Shown: one piece after another, positions 20,974 to 32,316 of the stretch
Layout: every line of letters starts with the position of its first letter
Numbering within the stretch: position 1 is the first letter of the stretch
Assembly: GCA_963971535.1 (NCBI GenBank)
Contig: OZ020593.1
Location: forward strand, 33,783,977 to 33,847,976
From: Notolepis coatsorum
Taxonomy: Eukaryota; Chordata; Actinopteri; Aulopiformes; Paralepididae
Direction: 5' to 3'
DNA: 64,000 nt
The notes under the pieces: model-generated
Database searches by the model: none
The model's input: the letters and a program-made list of their open reading frames with translations, nothing else
Told to the model about the DNA's origin: nothing
Position numbers and translations under genes: made by a program

Positions 20974-21475
20974 ATGGCATTTTTTTTTATCCACTTTTTC
21001 TCCTTATTTTCTATTTTTCTCCCATCCCAATTTCACCTCGCCAATTCTCCCTCCAATTCTCCCCTCCTCTGTCTCGAACGTTGCTAGACTATGCCTCCCA
21101 CTGGTCAGCTGCAGTGAGGACCAAGCCTTGCATCACGTGTCCCCTCCGGGACACGAGGAGGCAGCTGTCGCATCTTTTCACCTGAACAGCGCGATCTCTC
21201 AGTGGCGAGGAGTAACGCGTCGGAGGCTCACGCTGTCCCCAATACTTCCTGATTCTGCTGTACAGGCGCACCAACCGACCTGTAGGAGTCGCTGTCCACA
21301 ACGTCCAATCCCCACCCACCGGCTCTCCCACCCCTAACACTGCCAATTGTGTTAGTATGACGACCGGCCAAGCCGGTAGCAACGCAGAGAGCTGGGCTCG
21401 ATACCAGCATATCCTGCGTTAGTGGCGAGCGCCTTGCCCACTGCGCCACTCAGCCGGCCTACATACATGGCATTT
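20974..21475 (-). mobile_element. full-length tRNA-derived SINE, reverse
   Basis: On the minus strand the element starts near 21,466 with a tRNA-like head: A box TGGCGCAGTGGG (21437-21448) and B box GGTATCGAGCCC (21394-21405). A body of about 350 bp and an A-rich tail near 20,983 follow. ATGGCATTT flanks both sides (20974-20982, 21467-21475). The A and B boxes would direct RNA polymerase III; mobilisation would depend on a partner LINE. Confidence 0.85.
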
Positions 21476-21750
21476 GATTTGAGGCTAGTCTCACTTTGTC
21501 CCACAGCAACATTAAAATAGTTTAGATTTGTGTACATTGTTTATGTAAAAAATTTACTTGAAAGTAACTAGTTACTTTTTGAAGTAACTAGTTACTTTTA
21601 TAATTTGTAACTGAGTAAGTAATTTAGTAACTTTTTGGAAGAAGTAACTAGTAACTGTATAGTTACTTTTTTAAAGTAACTTGCCCAACTCTGGAAATGT
21701 TCTTCATCTGTTTCCTTATTTGCAAAACGTAATACAACTTGTAAATGAGT

Positions 21751-21885
21751 TAAGTAAGGGATAATGTATAGCTAGTCATTGTCGCAAAATAATTTACCGA
21801 CACAGAGTTTAGAATACCGAGGCGCCTCGCCGAGGTGTTCTAAACGTCAGTGAAGGTCGAGTATAGGCTATACATTATCCCGCTT
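21751..21885. repeat. inverted repeat with inner hairpin
   Basis: GGGATAATGTATAGC (near 21,752) pairs with GCTATACATTATCCC (near 21,868). Between them GTTTAGAA...TTCTAAAC and the palindrome CGAGGCGCCTCG form a second dyad. This looks like one end of a fold-back element. Confidence 0.7.
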
Positions 21886-22027
21886 ATTACATGGCTAACT
21901 TACTAACAATACCTAATTCATTTTACACCATCGACAAGACGAGATCAAATGCAGACGCAGTTCTGTTCTTCGCCGGCAGCCGGCAGGTGTGTCTGATTGG
22001 CTGCACTGATGCAGTGTGTGTCAGTGG

Positions 22028-22140
22028 GCTTGATTGCTACAGCTGCGAACAGCGGTCATTATTGCTCGGCAGAGGTCCGTTATCGAGTAATAACGGACCT
22101 CTGACGAGCGCTATTGACCAATCACAATCAAGCATTTCGG
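22028..22140. repeat. fold-back hairpin
   Basis: A perfect 13-bp stem AGAGGTCCGTTAT (22071-22083) and ATAACGGACCTCT (22090-22102) around a 6-nt loop. Pairing extends imperfectly outward to GCTTGATTG (22028) and its complement CAATCAAGC (about 22,131). Confidence 0.75.
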
Positions 22141-22159
22141 CGAATGTTAAAACGCCATG

Positions 22160-24198
<2,039 letters not shown>

Positions 24199-24711
24199 AA
24201 TCTTTTTTTTCTTTTTTTATAAATGTTTTTATTTTCAGTTTTCCAACATAGAACAAGACATCACAATACAATACCATTAACAATAATAATAATAATAGTA
24301 ACACTAACAACAATAATAACAGCACAAGACAGGCAAACAAGAAAGTAAAACAATAAACATTAAATAAAAAATAAAAAATAAGAAATAAAAAACAAGTGTG
24401 GCTCTTATGTGTGTGCATTATCTATGTGTGCTATATATATGTGTGTGTTCTACCTACCCATGTATGCGTGTGCCTTACCTACTGTATGTACGTGTTTTAT
24501 GTGTGAATGTTTGAAATGCCTATGTAATTTGCGCTTGCATGTTGCATGTGTGTGAGTGACGTGTGTTCTATGTGTGTGCATGCGTATATGTGTGGTGTGA
24601 GCGTGTGCATGTGTCCGTGTATATGTAAGCACCTTCGCATCAGTTACGGTTCCCTCGGCAACAATGCCAGTACAATTAAACAAAACAAGGCAGCATTGGT
24701 CCATTGGGAGG

Positions 24712-25380
24712 TTACTGGTAATGGGGAAATCCGGCGAGTACAGTGGTGGATAGCGCAGGTCCAATATGTGACAGATAAGGGTCCCAGATTTCATAAAAAG
24801 TGTCCAACTTGGAACGCAGCATGCACGTGATATACTCACAGGGAATGCATTCCATTATGATATTGTGCCATGACCTCTTTGATGGGACCTCATCCTTGAT
24901 CCAAAACAATAGGATGTTCTTCCTAGCAGCAAATGTCAACAAATTGAACAGTCTCTTATGTTTGAAATTGGCAATATGAATATCTGGGAGGCCCAGTAAA
25001 AGGCAGAGGGGATCCAGCTCGATGGGGGTGTGAAATATGTCAGATAGTTCCTCTACGACGTCGAACCAATAGCTCTGAAGCTTTACACAGGTCCAAAAGC
25101 AGTGGACGTGGTTTCCAGTCTCTATCTTACATTTAAAGCAAAGTGGGTACGTATTGGGATCCATTTTACTCTTAAGGGCGGGGGTAATATGAATGCGGTG
25201 CAAGATTCTAACTTGAATAGCCTTGGTGCGGTTGCAAACAGAGATTTTTTTTGCGTAGGTCCATGCCAGTCTGCATCTGTGATCTCTATGTCCAGGTCTT
25301 TTTCCCAGGACTGTTTAGTAACAAAGGAAGATAAAGATGAATTAAGGTTCAGAGTACTATAGAATCTATCTCTATCTAGG
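24712..25380 (-). pseudogene. L1/Tx1-like ORF2 C-terminal portion
   Basis: Minus-strand frames at 25122-25403 and 24712-25203 continue the L1 ORF2 after the insert, overlapping in different frames, so one frameshift lies near 25,150. The second contains the zinc-knuckle-like CFKC...HCFWTCVKLQSYW, matching in layout the fragment at 0.5 kb, then a helical tail. The stop at 24712 is followed by the 3' UTR. Confidence 0.75.
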
Positions 25381-25548
25381 TCGTCCTCGGACGGGCCCTC
25401 CATCGGTGCTTCCAGTCATCCCGATCCTTCATGCATCTGGCTAGCTCGCCGGTGCTTTCTGTTCCCACATCTCTCCTGAGTACGTCCACGTAGGTTAACG
25501 TGGGACGTCCTCGTGATCGATGCCCGTGTGTTGGTTCCCACAGCACAA
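25381..25548 (-). mobile_element. RTE-like LINE 3' coding scrap inserted in the L1 copy
   Basis: About 165 bp interrupt the L1 frame between ISIF and the DRDRFYS block. On the minus strand they read RGRPTLTYVDVLRRDVG and ELARCMKDRDDWKHRW, the kind of C-terminal tail seen in RTE-like LINE polyproteins. The family name is tentative. A short GATAGAT motif on each side may be the target duplication. Confidence 0.5.
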
Positions 25549-25550
25549 GT

Positions 25551-27127
25551 TTAGAAGATAGATATTTGTTTTTTGGGGATCTGCAAGGAGAGGGCTTTCT
25601 CCACCTGCGAGGTGGAGCTGTTAGTTAAAAGTGAGGTGTCCTTGGTGATAAACTGCCTAATTTGTAAGTATCTAAAAAATTCCACTTTCAATAGGCCATA
25701 CCGCTGCTGCAGCTGTGTAAAGGACATTAGGGTCTGGCCACCAAACAGGTGGCCAAGATCAGTTATGCCCTGCTTATGCCAGGTCTTGAAGCCGCCGCCA
25801 ATTTGGTCTGGCTTAAAGTCAGGATTGCCTACGATCGGGGTAAGAGGAGAGGTCAGCTTGGCTCGGCCCTCCACCTTACGGACAGTCTTCCAGGCCTTGA
25901 CGGAGCATAGTGTGATGGGGTTAGAGCATATTTTCCTAACAGACTTAAAGTCTTTGATAAATAGTAGGTTCCATAGGGGGGACTTAGATTGCGAGGATAC
26001 AATGTCCAGCCAGATTGACAGTGGGTCTGATCTGAACCAGCCGACCAGTACCCTAAGGTGTGCTGCTAGTTGGTAAGGTAGGTCTAGACCCCCATCTTCA
26101 CTATCCATCTGTAATTTGGCCATTTTCAGACGCGGTTTCTTCCCATTCCAAATGAATGAGCTTAGCCAGCCTTCTAGCACTTTGATAACCTTTTTTGTCA
26201 GCAGCACTGGGATCATTTGGAGAGGGTATAATAGTCTGGGGAGTACGTTCATTTTGACGAGGGCTATCCTACCCAGCCAGGAGATCGGTAAAGGGGCCCA
26301 TCTAACTAAGTCTGCCCTTATGGTGTCTAAAAGGGGGGGAAAGTTGGCCTTAAACAATGTATCATAGGTGGGTGTCACAAATACTCCTAGGTAAACAAAG
26401 CCGGAGGGCGACCAGCTAAATGGGAAGGGCTCGGGCAGGATCGGAATGGATTTAAGTGTCCCAAGTGGCATTGCCTCGGATTTGGAAAAGTTAATTTTGT
26501 ACCCCGAGAAGGTTCCAAATGTGGAAATCATGCGGGTTAGACATGGAATTGAAGAGTCAGGTTTAGATATAAAGATCAGCACGTCGTCCGCGTAAATAGT
26601 GATTTTGTGTTCCCTCTCGCCCACTCTAATACCTGAGATCTCGGCTGACTGCCTTACGGCCTGCGCGAGTGGTTCTATGGCCATGTCAAATAGTAAAGGG
26701 CTAAGAGGATCCCCCTGGGGGTTCCCCCGTTGTAGAGGAAAGTTGTTAGACCTAAGTCCGTTAGTCAGGACCGCCGACATCCGCGAGTTGTAAAGAACCA
26801 TGACCCAGTTAATAAAAGTGTCTCCTAAGCCAAATTCAGCAAGGGTTAGAAACAAATACGGCCATTCTACACGGTCGTGGGGTGGTCTGTCTCACGAGTC
26901 ATTTCGATGATATTAAGGAGCTGTCTCATGTTGTCGGTAGAGTTCCTACCCTTAATAAAACCAGTCTTCGTTAATAATAAAAGGGAGTACTTTTTCCAGG
27001 CGCATGGACAGGATCTTGGAGAGCAACTTTTGGACCGAATTAAGTAGGGCTAGAGGCGCACTTTTCAGGGCATTTACCCTTCTTAAGGAGAAGGCAAATA
27101 TTAGCCTCCCGTAGGGACTTAGCAAAA
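25551..27127 (-). pseudogene. L1/Tx1-like reverse transcriptase portion
   Basis: The longest frame (25551-26855) has QRGNPQGDPLSPLLFDMAIE, the catalytic TIYADDVLIF, and L1-type thumb sequence (SWLGRIALVKMNVLPRLLY, SFIWNGKKPRLK). Upstream, in another frame (about 26,856-27,030), are residues matching the L1 block GFIKGRNSTDNMRQLLNII. The conserved DAEKAFDRVEW block is only partly present (DRVEW remains), so a small deletion and a frameshift separate the two. The catalytic YADD is intact, but the copy lacks its endonuclease and is dead. Confidence 0.8.
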
Positions 27128-28285
27128 GTGAAAGGCCTCTCCTCTGTCCTGATTCTCCTAGATCTATCTGCAGCCTTTGACACAGTCAACCATCAGATCC
27201 TCCTCGCGGCCCTCGCAGGAATGGGAGTAGCTGGCTCTGTGCTGACATGGATGACATCATACCTCAACGACCGCTCCTACCAAGTGTCATGGAGAGGGAC
27301 CCTGTCTGCCACCCGCCCCCTGCGGACAGGTGTCCCCCAGGGCTCGGTCCTAGGACCCCTTCTCTTCTCCCTCTACACTAAATCACTGGGTAACATTATC
27401 ACATCTCATGCCTTCTCATATCATTGTTATGCCGATGTTACTCAACTCTTCCTCTCCTTCCCTCCCTCAGATATCCACGTCTCTGAGCGGATCTCGGCCT
27501 GTCTATCCGACATCTCCGCCTGGATGACAACCAACCACCTCAAACTGAACCTAAGCAAAACAGAATTGCTACACCTGCCGGCAAAATCCTCCCCCCTGAC
27601 CGACCTTTCCATCACAGTCAAGAATGCAGCTGTGACCACGTCCCCGACCGCCAAGAACCTTGGTGTTGTCCTCAACAACCAGTTGAACTTCTCTGCTCAC
27701 ATCGCAGCGACAACCAGAACCTGCAGATTCCTCCTGAGCAACGTCAGAAGGATCCGCCCCTTCTTGACAAAAGAAGCCACCCAACTCCTCGTCCAATCAA
27801 CAGTCATCTCCCGCCTCGACTACTGCAACGCACTGCTTGCTGGCCTCCACCAAGCCTCTTCAACTCATTCAGAACGCAGCGGCCCATCTGATCTCAAACC
27901 TACTGAAGTCGGCCCATGTCAGCCCCCAATTCTTAGGGACCTGCACTGGCTCCCCATTGCTGCACGAATCCGCTTCAAGGCCCTCGACCTAGCATACCGT
28001 GCAGCGAAGGGAACCACTCCTGCCTACCTCCGGTCAATGGTCTCTAACTACACACCCTCAAGACCCCTACGCTCTGCATCTTCTGGCCGCCTCAGACCTA
28101 CTCCTATCCAAGCTCCGGGAGGGTCATCAAAGAGAAGTCGCCTATTCTCAGTCCTTGCCCCACAATGGAGGAATGAACTACCCACCCCAGTTAGGACAGC
28201 TGAAACCCGTCCAATCTTTCGCCGTCGTCTAAAGATGCACTTCTTCAACCATGATCTGAAAAAAAAATTATTTAACCCTAACTAA
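27128..28285 (+). pseudogene. L2-like reverse transcriptase, catalytic site mutated
   Basis: A 385-codon frame with LLDLSAAFDTVNHQILL, TGVPQGSVLGPLLFSLY, the catalytic block CYADVTQLFLSF, HLKLNLSKTELLHL, KNLGVVLNNQLNF and the C-terminal LRDLHWLPIAARIRFK / RLFSVLAPQWRNELP. The second catalytic aspartate of the usual YADD is valine here (GTT at 27437-27439), which should abolish polymerisation. Between about 27,850 and 27,930 the expected block LQLIQNAAAHLIS appears in a neighbouring frame, so two compensating frameshifts are present. The endonuclease is missing. Confidence 0.85.
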
Positions 28286-28300
28286 CCTTACTGTCATGCA
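27128..28300 (+). mobile_element. L2-like LINE, 5' truncated
   Basis: A forward LINE starts abruptly at the upstream edge of the reverse L1 copy and ends near 28,290 after a short AT-rich 3' end. A fragment of the same family sits at 15.37-15.87 kb. Confidence 0.8.
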
Positions 28301-28870
28301 CTTGTCCTAATCAGGGCTGCCTGGAAGAAATGCGAGGCCCTGTGCGAGATTGAAACGCGAGCCCCCCCCCCCCCCTAAAGGTATTTTTCCTTTTTTTTCT
28401 TTTTTTCATACAGTCAACATATTCTTAAATAATAGCGCTGCCCGAGGCTGGGCATGATACAGTCAACATATAGCAAGAGAGAGAGAGAGAGCGAGAGAGA
28501 GCTCCCGTTCTACAGTCAATATACAGTGTTATCGCTTTGTAACACTGTACAAATTTCTCCACAACACACATGTACAAGTGGCAGTAATGCAGAAAATCCA
28601 GCAAGGGAAGAAGCAGTGTAGAAAACAGGTGGAGTTTTTGCCTAGCAATGGGAATGCTTTGGCTCTACTGTGTCGATAGAAGTACACACTCTAGTGTTGA
28701 TGTCTTTGTTTACAAGGCTTCAGGTATGGTTGCTCTGCTACAAACACAGTAGAGCAGCTGTGTGCACATCCAACCTGTTTTAGGCCAGGTGCAGGATAAA
28801 ACTAAATGTGACTGAAGGAAAAATTGCAATGAACTGACCGACACAATTGACAACTATAAGCAATGCAATG
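28301..28870. other. unassigned sequence with hAT-like start
   Basis: CAGGGCTGCCTGGAAG at 28,311 and GCGAGGCCCTGTGCGAGA resemble the sequence at 62.78-62.85 kb (CAGGGCCGCCTCAGG, TCGCACAGGGCCTCAC), so both may derive from one unnamed hAT-like family. The GGAATGCTTTGGCT segment near 28,648 recurs from 2.29 kb. No gene is seen. Confidence 0.4.
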
Positions 28871-28873
<3 letters not shown>

Positions 28874-28953
<80 letters not shown>

Positions 28954-29072
28954 TGTGATGATCCAGACAGAGAGAGTCTGTGGTCCAGAGAGAGAGAGAT
29001 GAGTCTGTGGTCCAGTCAGAGAGAGAGAGAGAGAGAGATGGGTCTGTGGTCCAGACAGAGAGAGAGAGAGAT
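28874..29072 (+). repeat. GA microsatellite and GTCTGTGGTCCAG minisatellite
   Basis: About 76 bp of pure GA (28,875-28,950) followed by GA blocks separated by GTCTGTGGTCCAG-type spacers. Confidence 0.95.
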
Positions 29073-29309
29073 AAGCAAGACAGCTAAGATGAGCCCCTAA
29101 AGGATATTCAACTTTTAATGGAAGAACAAAACAGAAGGAAAAGATAACTTCACAGGCAACATGAATATACATAGATCCAAAAGGACAAAGATCAACACTT
29201 AAATCCAAAGAGAAGAGGATCTATACCAGAGAAAACAAAGTGGCAAGGAGCCAACGGCCGACATCAGCTAAGGAGGCTAACTGCAAATAGAGTAGCCAGG
29301 TACTGACAC

Positions 29310-29857
29310 CAGGTACACACCGTTAGCTACGACAGCTAGCCGGCCTGTTTGGCTCAATATAACGTTAGCTACGTTAGCTAGCCGGCCCACTTTGGCTCAA
29401 TATAACGTTAGCTACGTTAGCTAGCCGGCCCGCTTTGGCTCAATATAACGTTAGCTACGTTAGCTAGCCGGCCCGCTTTGGCTCAATATAACATTAGCTA
29501 CGACAGCTAGCCGGCCCGCTTGGCTCAATATAACGTTAGCTACGTTAGCTAGCCGGCCCGCTTGGCTCATTATAACGTTAGCTACGTTAGCTAGCCGGCC
29601 TGCTTGGCTCAACATAACGTCTACGACAGCTAGCCGGCCCGCTAGCTCAACATAACGTTGGCTACGATAGTTAGCCGGCCCGCTAGCTCAACATAACATT
29701 AGCTACGATAGCTAGCCGGCTTGCTAGCTCAACATAAGGTTAGCTACGATAGCTAGCCGGCCCGCTGGTCCAACAGAACGTCAGCTACGATAGCTAGCCG
29801 GCCCGCTGGCTCCACATAACGTTAGCCAACATAACGTAGCCACGATAGCTAGCCGGC

Positions 29858-29862
<5 letters not shown>
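29310..29862 (+). repeat. 43-bp minisatellite, ~13 copies
   Basis: Units of about 43 bp contain GGCTCAATATAACGTTAGCT, ACGTTAGCTAGCCGGCCCGC; GGCTCAA recurs at 29351, 29394 and onward. Later units are shorter and more variable. The array ends in a GA run (29,861-29,909). It sits inside the putative intron of the minus-strand exon module. Confidence 0.9.
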
Positions 29863-29867
<5 letters not shown>

Positions 29868-29911
<44 letters not shown>

Positions 29912-30098
29912 TCTCCACGGCGGGAATAGAATAGAGTGCATTAAAAACTCACCAAACGTCCAAGAGGATGGAGACAACCGCATGGAGTTGACAAAGTTCA
30001 ACTGCCGAACGACCGTCCTCTTCATCTTGGCATAACAATGCTGCACGCGCTCTCTCTAGGTTAGCTAACGCTAGTTAGCCTTTAGCTAAGCTACGCAC
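29868..30098 (-). repeat. first-exon-like module, minus copy
   Basis: About 200 bp are nearly the same as 63,456-63,660 on the plus strand. On the minus strand the module has an ATG at 30023-30025, a 73-nt open stretch to 29953 encoding VVRQLNFVNS...RLSPSSWTF, a GTGAGT donor, then GAATAGAATAG-containing intron and a GA/CT run. Further similarity (GTAGCTAACGGTGTGT, CTGGTGTCAGTACCTG on the minus strand near 29,300) lies beyond the minisatellite. Its identity is unknown: a multi-copy gene 5' end, or the first exon of a DNA transposon. Confidence 0.55.
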
Positions 30099-30135
30099 GC
30101 AACGCTTTGATGAACAATGTTACTCAGCTGATAGA

Positions 30136-30237
30136 GTTGTGCCCTTCCTGATGACTTGTCGTACAGAACTTGTAAGTCGCTTTGGATAAAAGCGTCAGCT
30201 AAATGACTAAATGTAAAAGTAAATGTAAATGTAAATA
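30136..30237 (+). mobile_element. LINE/SINE 3' tail
   Basis: AAGTCGCTTTGGATAAAAGC, GTCAGCTAAATGACTAAATG and the following TAAATG repeats are the well-known 3' tail shared by fish L2-type LINEs and their partner SINEs. Only the tail is recognisable. Confidence 0.8.
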
Positions 30238-30311
30238 ACTGGCGAGCCACTGTCAACGTTGGCACGGCGTGAGACTGACTATTACTGAACGAGAGAGAGA
30301 GAAACTTGTTT

Positions 30312-30860
30312 ATTGTGAATTGAAAATATGCCGGTAAAGCTGCTAAGCTAGCGAACATATCATTCCTTATTCAATTGAGTAACGTTATGTTTTCAAAGAA
30401 GAGGAAATGCACATTCAACGCACAGAACAAAATGTGATGCCATTGTAACAAATATGTTGGCACCCTGGGTTAACGATGAGGTGAAGAGATATCATGTTGA
30501 ACTTGTTGTTGTAAGTTAGACCTGTCCTAGTTGTCTCTCGCTATTACAGAGAGAGAGATGCTTGTTTATTCAAGTTAGCTATAATACAGTATATAATATG
30601 GCCACAAGACATATTCTCTCCGTGAAATTGCATTTCTCCGTCACGCAAAAGCTGTTTTCTTTTACTTTGAAAAATTGCCACTTCTGCCTCTGTAGCTCAC
30701 TTTCGGTCACTTTCAGAACTCAGCTATGAATGAAAATACGCCGGTATAGTTGCTAAGCTAGCAAACATATATGCATTCCTTATTAAATTCACTAATGTTA
30801 TGTTTTCAAAGAAGAGGAAATGCACATTCAATGCACAGAACAAAATGCGATGCCATCTTT
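30312..30860 (+). repeat. ~140-bp direct repeat, 415 bp apart
   Basis: Copies at about 30,312-30,450 and 30,729-30,860 share GAAAATAYGCCGGTA, GCTGCTAAGCTAGC-like sequence, ATGTTTTCAAAGAAGAGGAA and ATGCACAGAACAAAATG. Both preserve an ATG followed by the frame FSKKRKCTFNAQNK, which may be a transposase scrap. Confidence 0.7.
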
Positions 30861-31294
30861 GGACACATCTAGAAGAATTTGCAGGACCCCTAACATGTCA
30901 ACAACAGGATGTATCTGGAATGCTAGCTATGTCTGGATTATGCATTGAAACTTAAAAGACAGTAAATACTATTCTAATAAAACGTTCAAAACTATGTTCC
31001 AATTTGTGTATTGTTTTCATAAAATTTTACTACGATTGTACTCGCACTGTATTAACAGTTTGAGTGCCAGCCTCCGTGTCCTATTTACCCAATTGAATGC
31101 CACCGCTCTATTCAATGACCGACGACCGTTGCTTATCAATGACTTGTTTGCAGTCAACATTGTCAAAACGGATTGTTTTTTAATCAGTTCATTTCCGTTT
31201 TATACCATTTTGAAAAACGCTTGTTTTTTTAAACTTTCAAAGAAAAAAAAAGATTCCGCAGGAATCGCGCTTTACTGTAATACACAAACACGTT

Positions 31295-31473
31295 TGTGAT
31301 GTATTAGGTTCGGGTTTGAACCTCTTTGATTGCCGTTGTTATTGTGACGTCACCAGGAAGGCGACACACACAAGTTGAACGTGACAGACGTGAGCGACAT
31401 GAATGGATGCAGTTACGAACGAGTCAATAAAGGAATCTTATTGAACCTCGGGTTAAGCCTCGTCAATATAACA
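31295..31473 (+). repeat. Gypsy 5' LTR
   Basis: TGTGATGTATTAGG...CAATATAACA, 179 bp. AATAAAGG near position 140 of the LTR is a likely polyadenylation signal. Confidence 0.95.
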
Positions 31474-31491
31474 TGGTGTCAGAAGTAAAAT
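31474..31491 (+). promoter_or_regulatory. primer binding site
   Basis: TGGTGTCAGAAGTAAAA directly follows the 5' LTR. TGG is the complement of the CCA end of a tRNA primer; the tRNA species is not determined here. Confidence 0.7.
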
Positions 31492-31503
31492 TGGAATAAG
31501 AGG

Positions 31504-32291
31504 ATGGCGCAGTTTCAACATCCGATGCCATTGAGTCTGCAAGGCAATCTTGCTGAAAATTGGAGGAATTGGACACAGCGCTTCGAACTATTTAGCATCG
31601 CCAGCGGCATCTCAGAAAAGTCTCAAAAAGTGCAGTGTGCAACGTTTTTTCATGTCGCCGGAGAGGAGGCGATTAAAGTATGTAATACTTTTGTCTTTAC
31701 TGAAGAAGAAAAAGACGAAATAGACATACAGTACTGAAGAAGAAATTTCAGGACTATTGTGAGCCCCGGAAAAACTTGCCATATATAAGGCACATATTCT
31801 TCACACGTGCACAGAAACAGTCAGAAACAATAGATGCCTATGTCACGGATTTAAAGTATAAAGCCAATGATTGTGAATTTGGTCAGTTGAACGAATCCCT
31901 GATAAGAGACAGGATAGTGTGTGACATAACTAATGACCAAGTAAGAGGCAGACTGTTAAGAGAAGCAGATCTGACACTAGCAAAAGCCTTGGATATTTGC
32001 CGTGCGAGTGAGATCACAACCAGTCAAGTGAAAGCACTGACAGAAGAGGTGGATGTGAATAGACTGAGAACAGTCAGGCCAAAACACAGTAAAGTTGCAG
32101 ATAGCACAGGTCATACTGAACCAGATGAGTCAAGTTGCTACAGATGTGGTTACAGACATGGAACAAGGACATGTCCGGCAATTGGACAAACATGTAAATC
32201 ATGCCACAAGAGAAATCACTTTGCCAATGTGTGTAGAGCGCAGGGCCCACCACAGCACCAATATATAAATAAAAAAGCTGCATGCAATTGA
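31504..32291 (+). pseudogene. Gypsy gag, one frameshift
   Basis: The first frame (31504-31737) begins MAQFQHPMPLSLQGNLAENW, a Gag N-terminus seen in Mag/K02A2.6-like elements, and is cut by a stop at 31737. The rest continues in another frame to 32291, with capsid-like sequence and two zinc knuckles, CYRCGYRHGTRTC (CX2CX3HX4C) and CKSCHKRNHFANVC (CX2CX4HX4C), for packaging element RNA. A one-base change near 31,720-31,735 explains the split. The ATG at 31504 lies 30 nt after the LTR. pol follows in a third register relative to the 3' part of gag, so expression would need frameshifting or re-initiation. Confidence 0.85.
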
Positions 32292-32316
32292 GCAGAGTGA
32301 GAGTGATGAGGAGGAA

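Larger units (their letters stand above)
15923..21701. mobile_element. hAT-type element enlarged by nested insertions
   Basis: Left end CAGTGATGGGAATAAC at 15931 and right end AACTTGCCCAACTCTG at 21693 are flanked by the same 8-bp sequence GAAATGTT (15923-15930, 21694-21701). Both termini are rich in AGTAACTAGTTAC-type motifs known from fish hAT elements. Within the 5.76 kb lie a LINE tail (16.37 kb), a reverse LINE ORF (17.9-19.8 kb), a LINE 3' UTR (20.2-20.5 kb) and a SINE (21.0-21.5 kb). No hAT transposase is seen, so this was a non-autonomous copy. Confidence 0.75.
24199..27127 (-). mobile_element. L1/Tx1-like LINE, reverse
   Basis: Read on the minus strand, the copy runs from about 27,127, through reverse transcriptase and C-terminal frames, to a 3' UTR (24,199-24,711) that ends in an A-rich tail (T-rich on the plus strand at 24,200-24,230). 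It is broken by frameshifts near 26,860 and by a ~165-bp foreign insert at 25.38-25.55 kb. Its upstream end abuts the L2-like LINE at 27,128. Confidence 0.8.
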
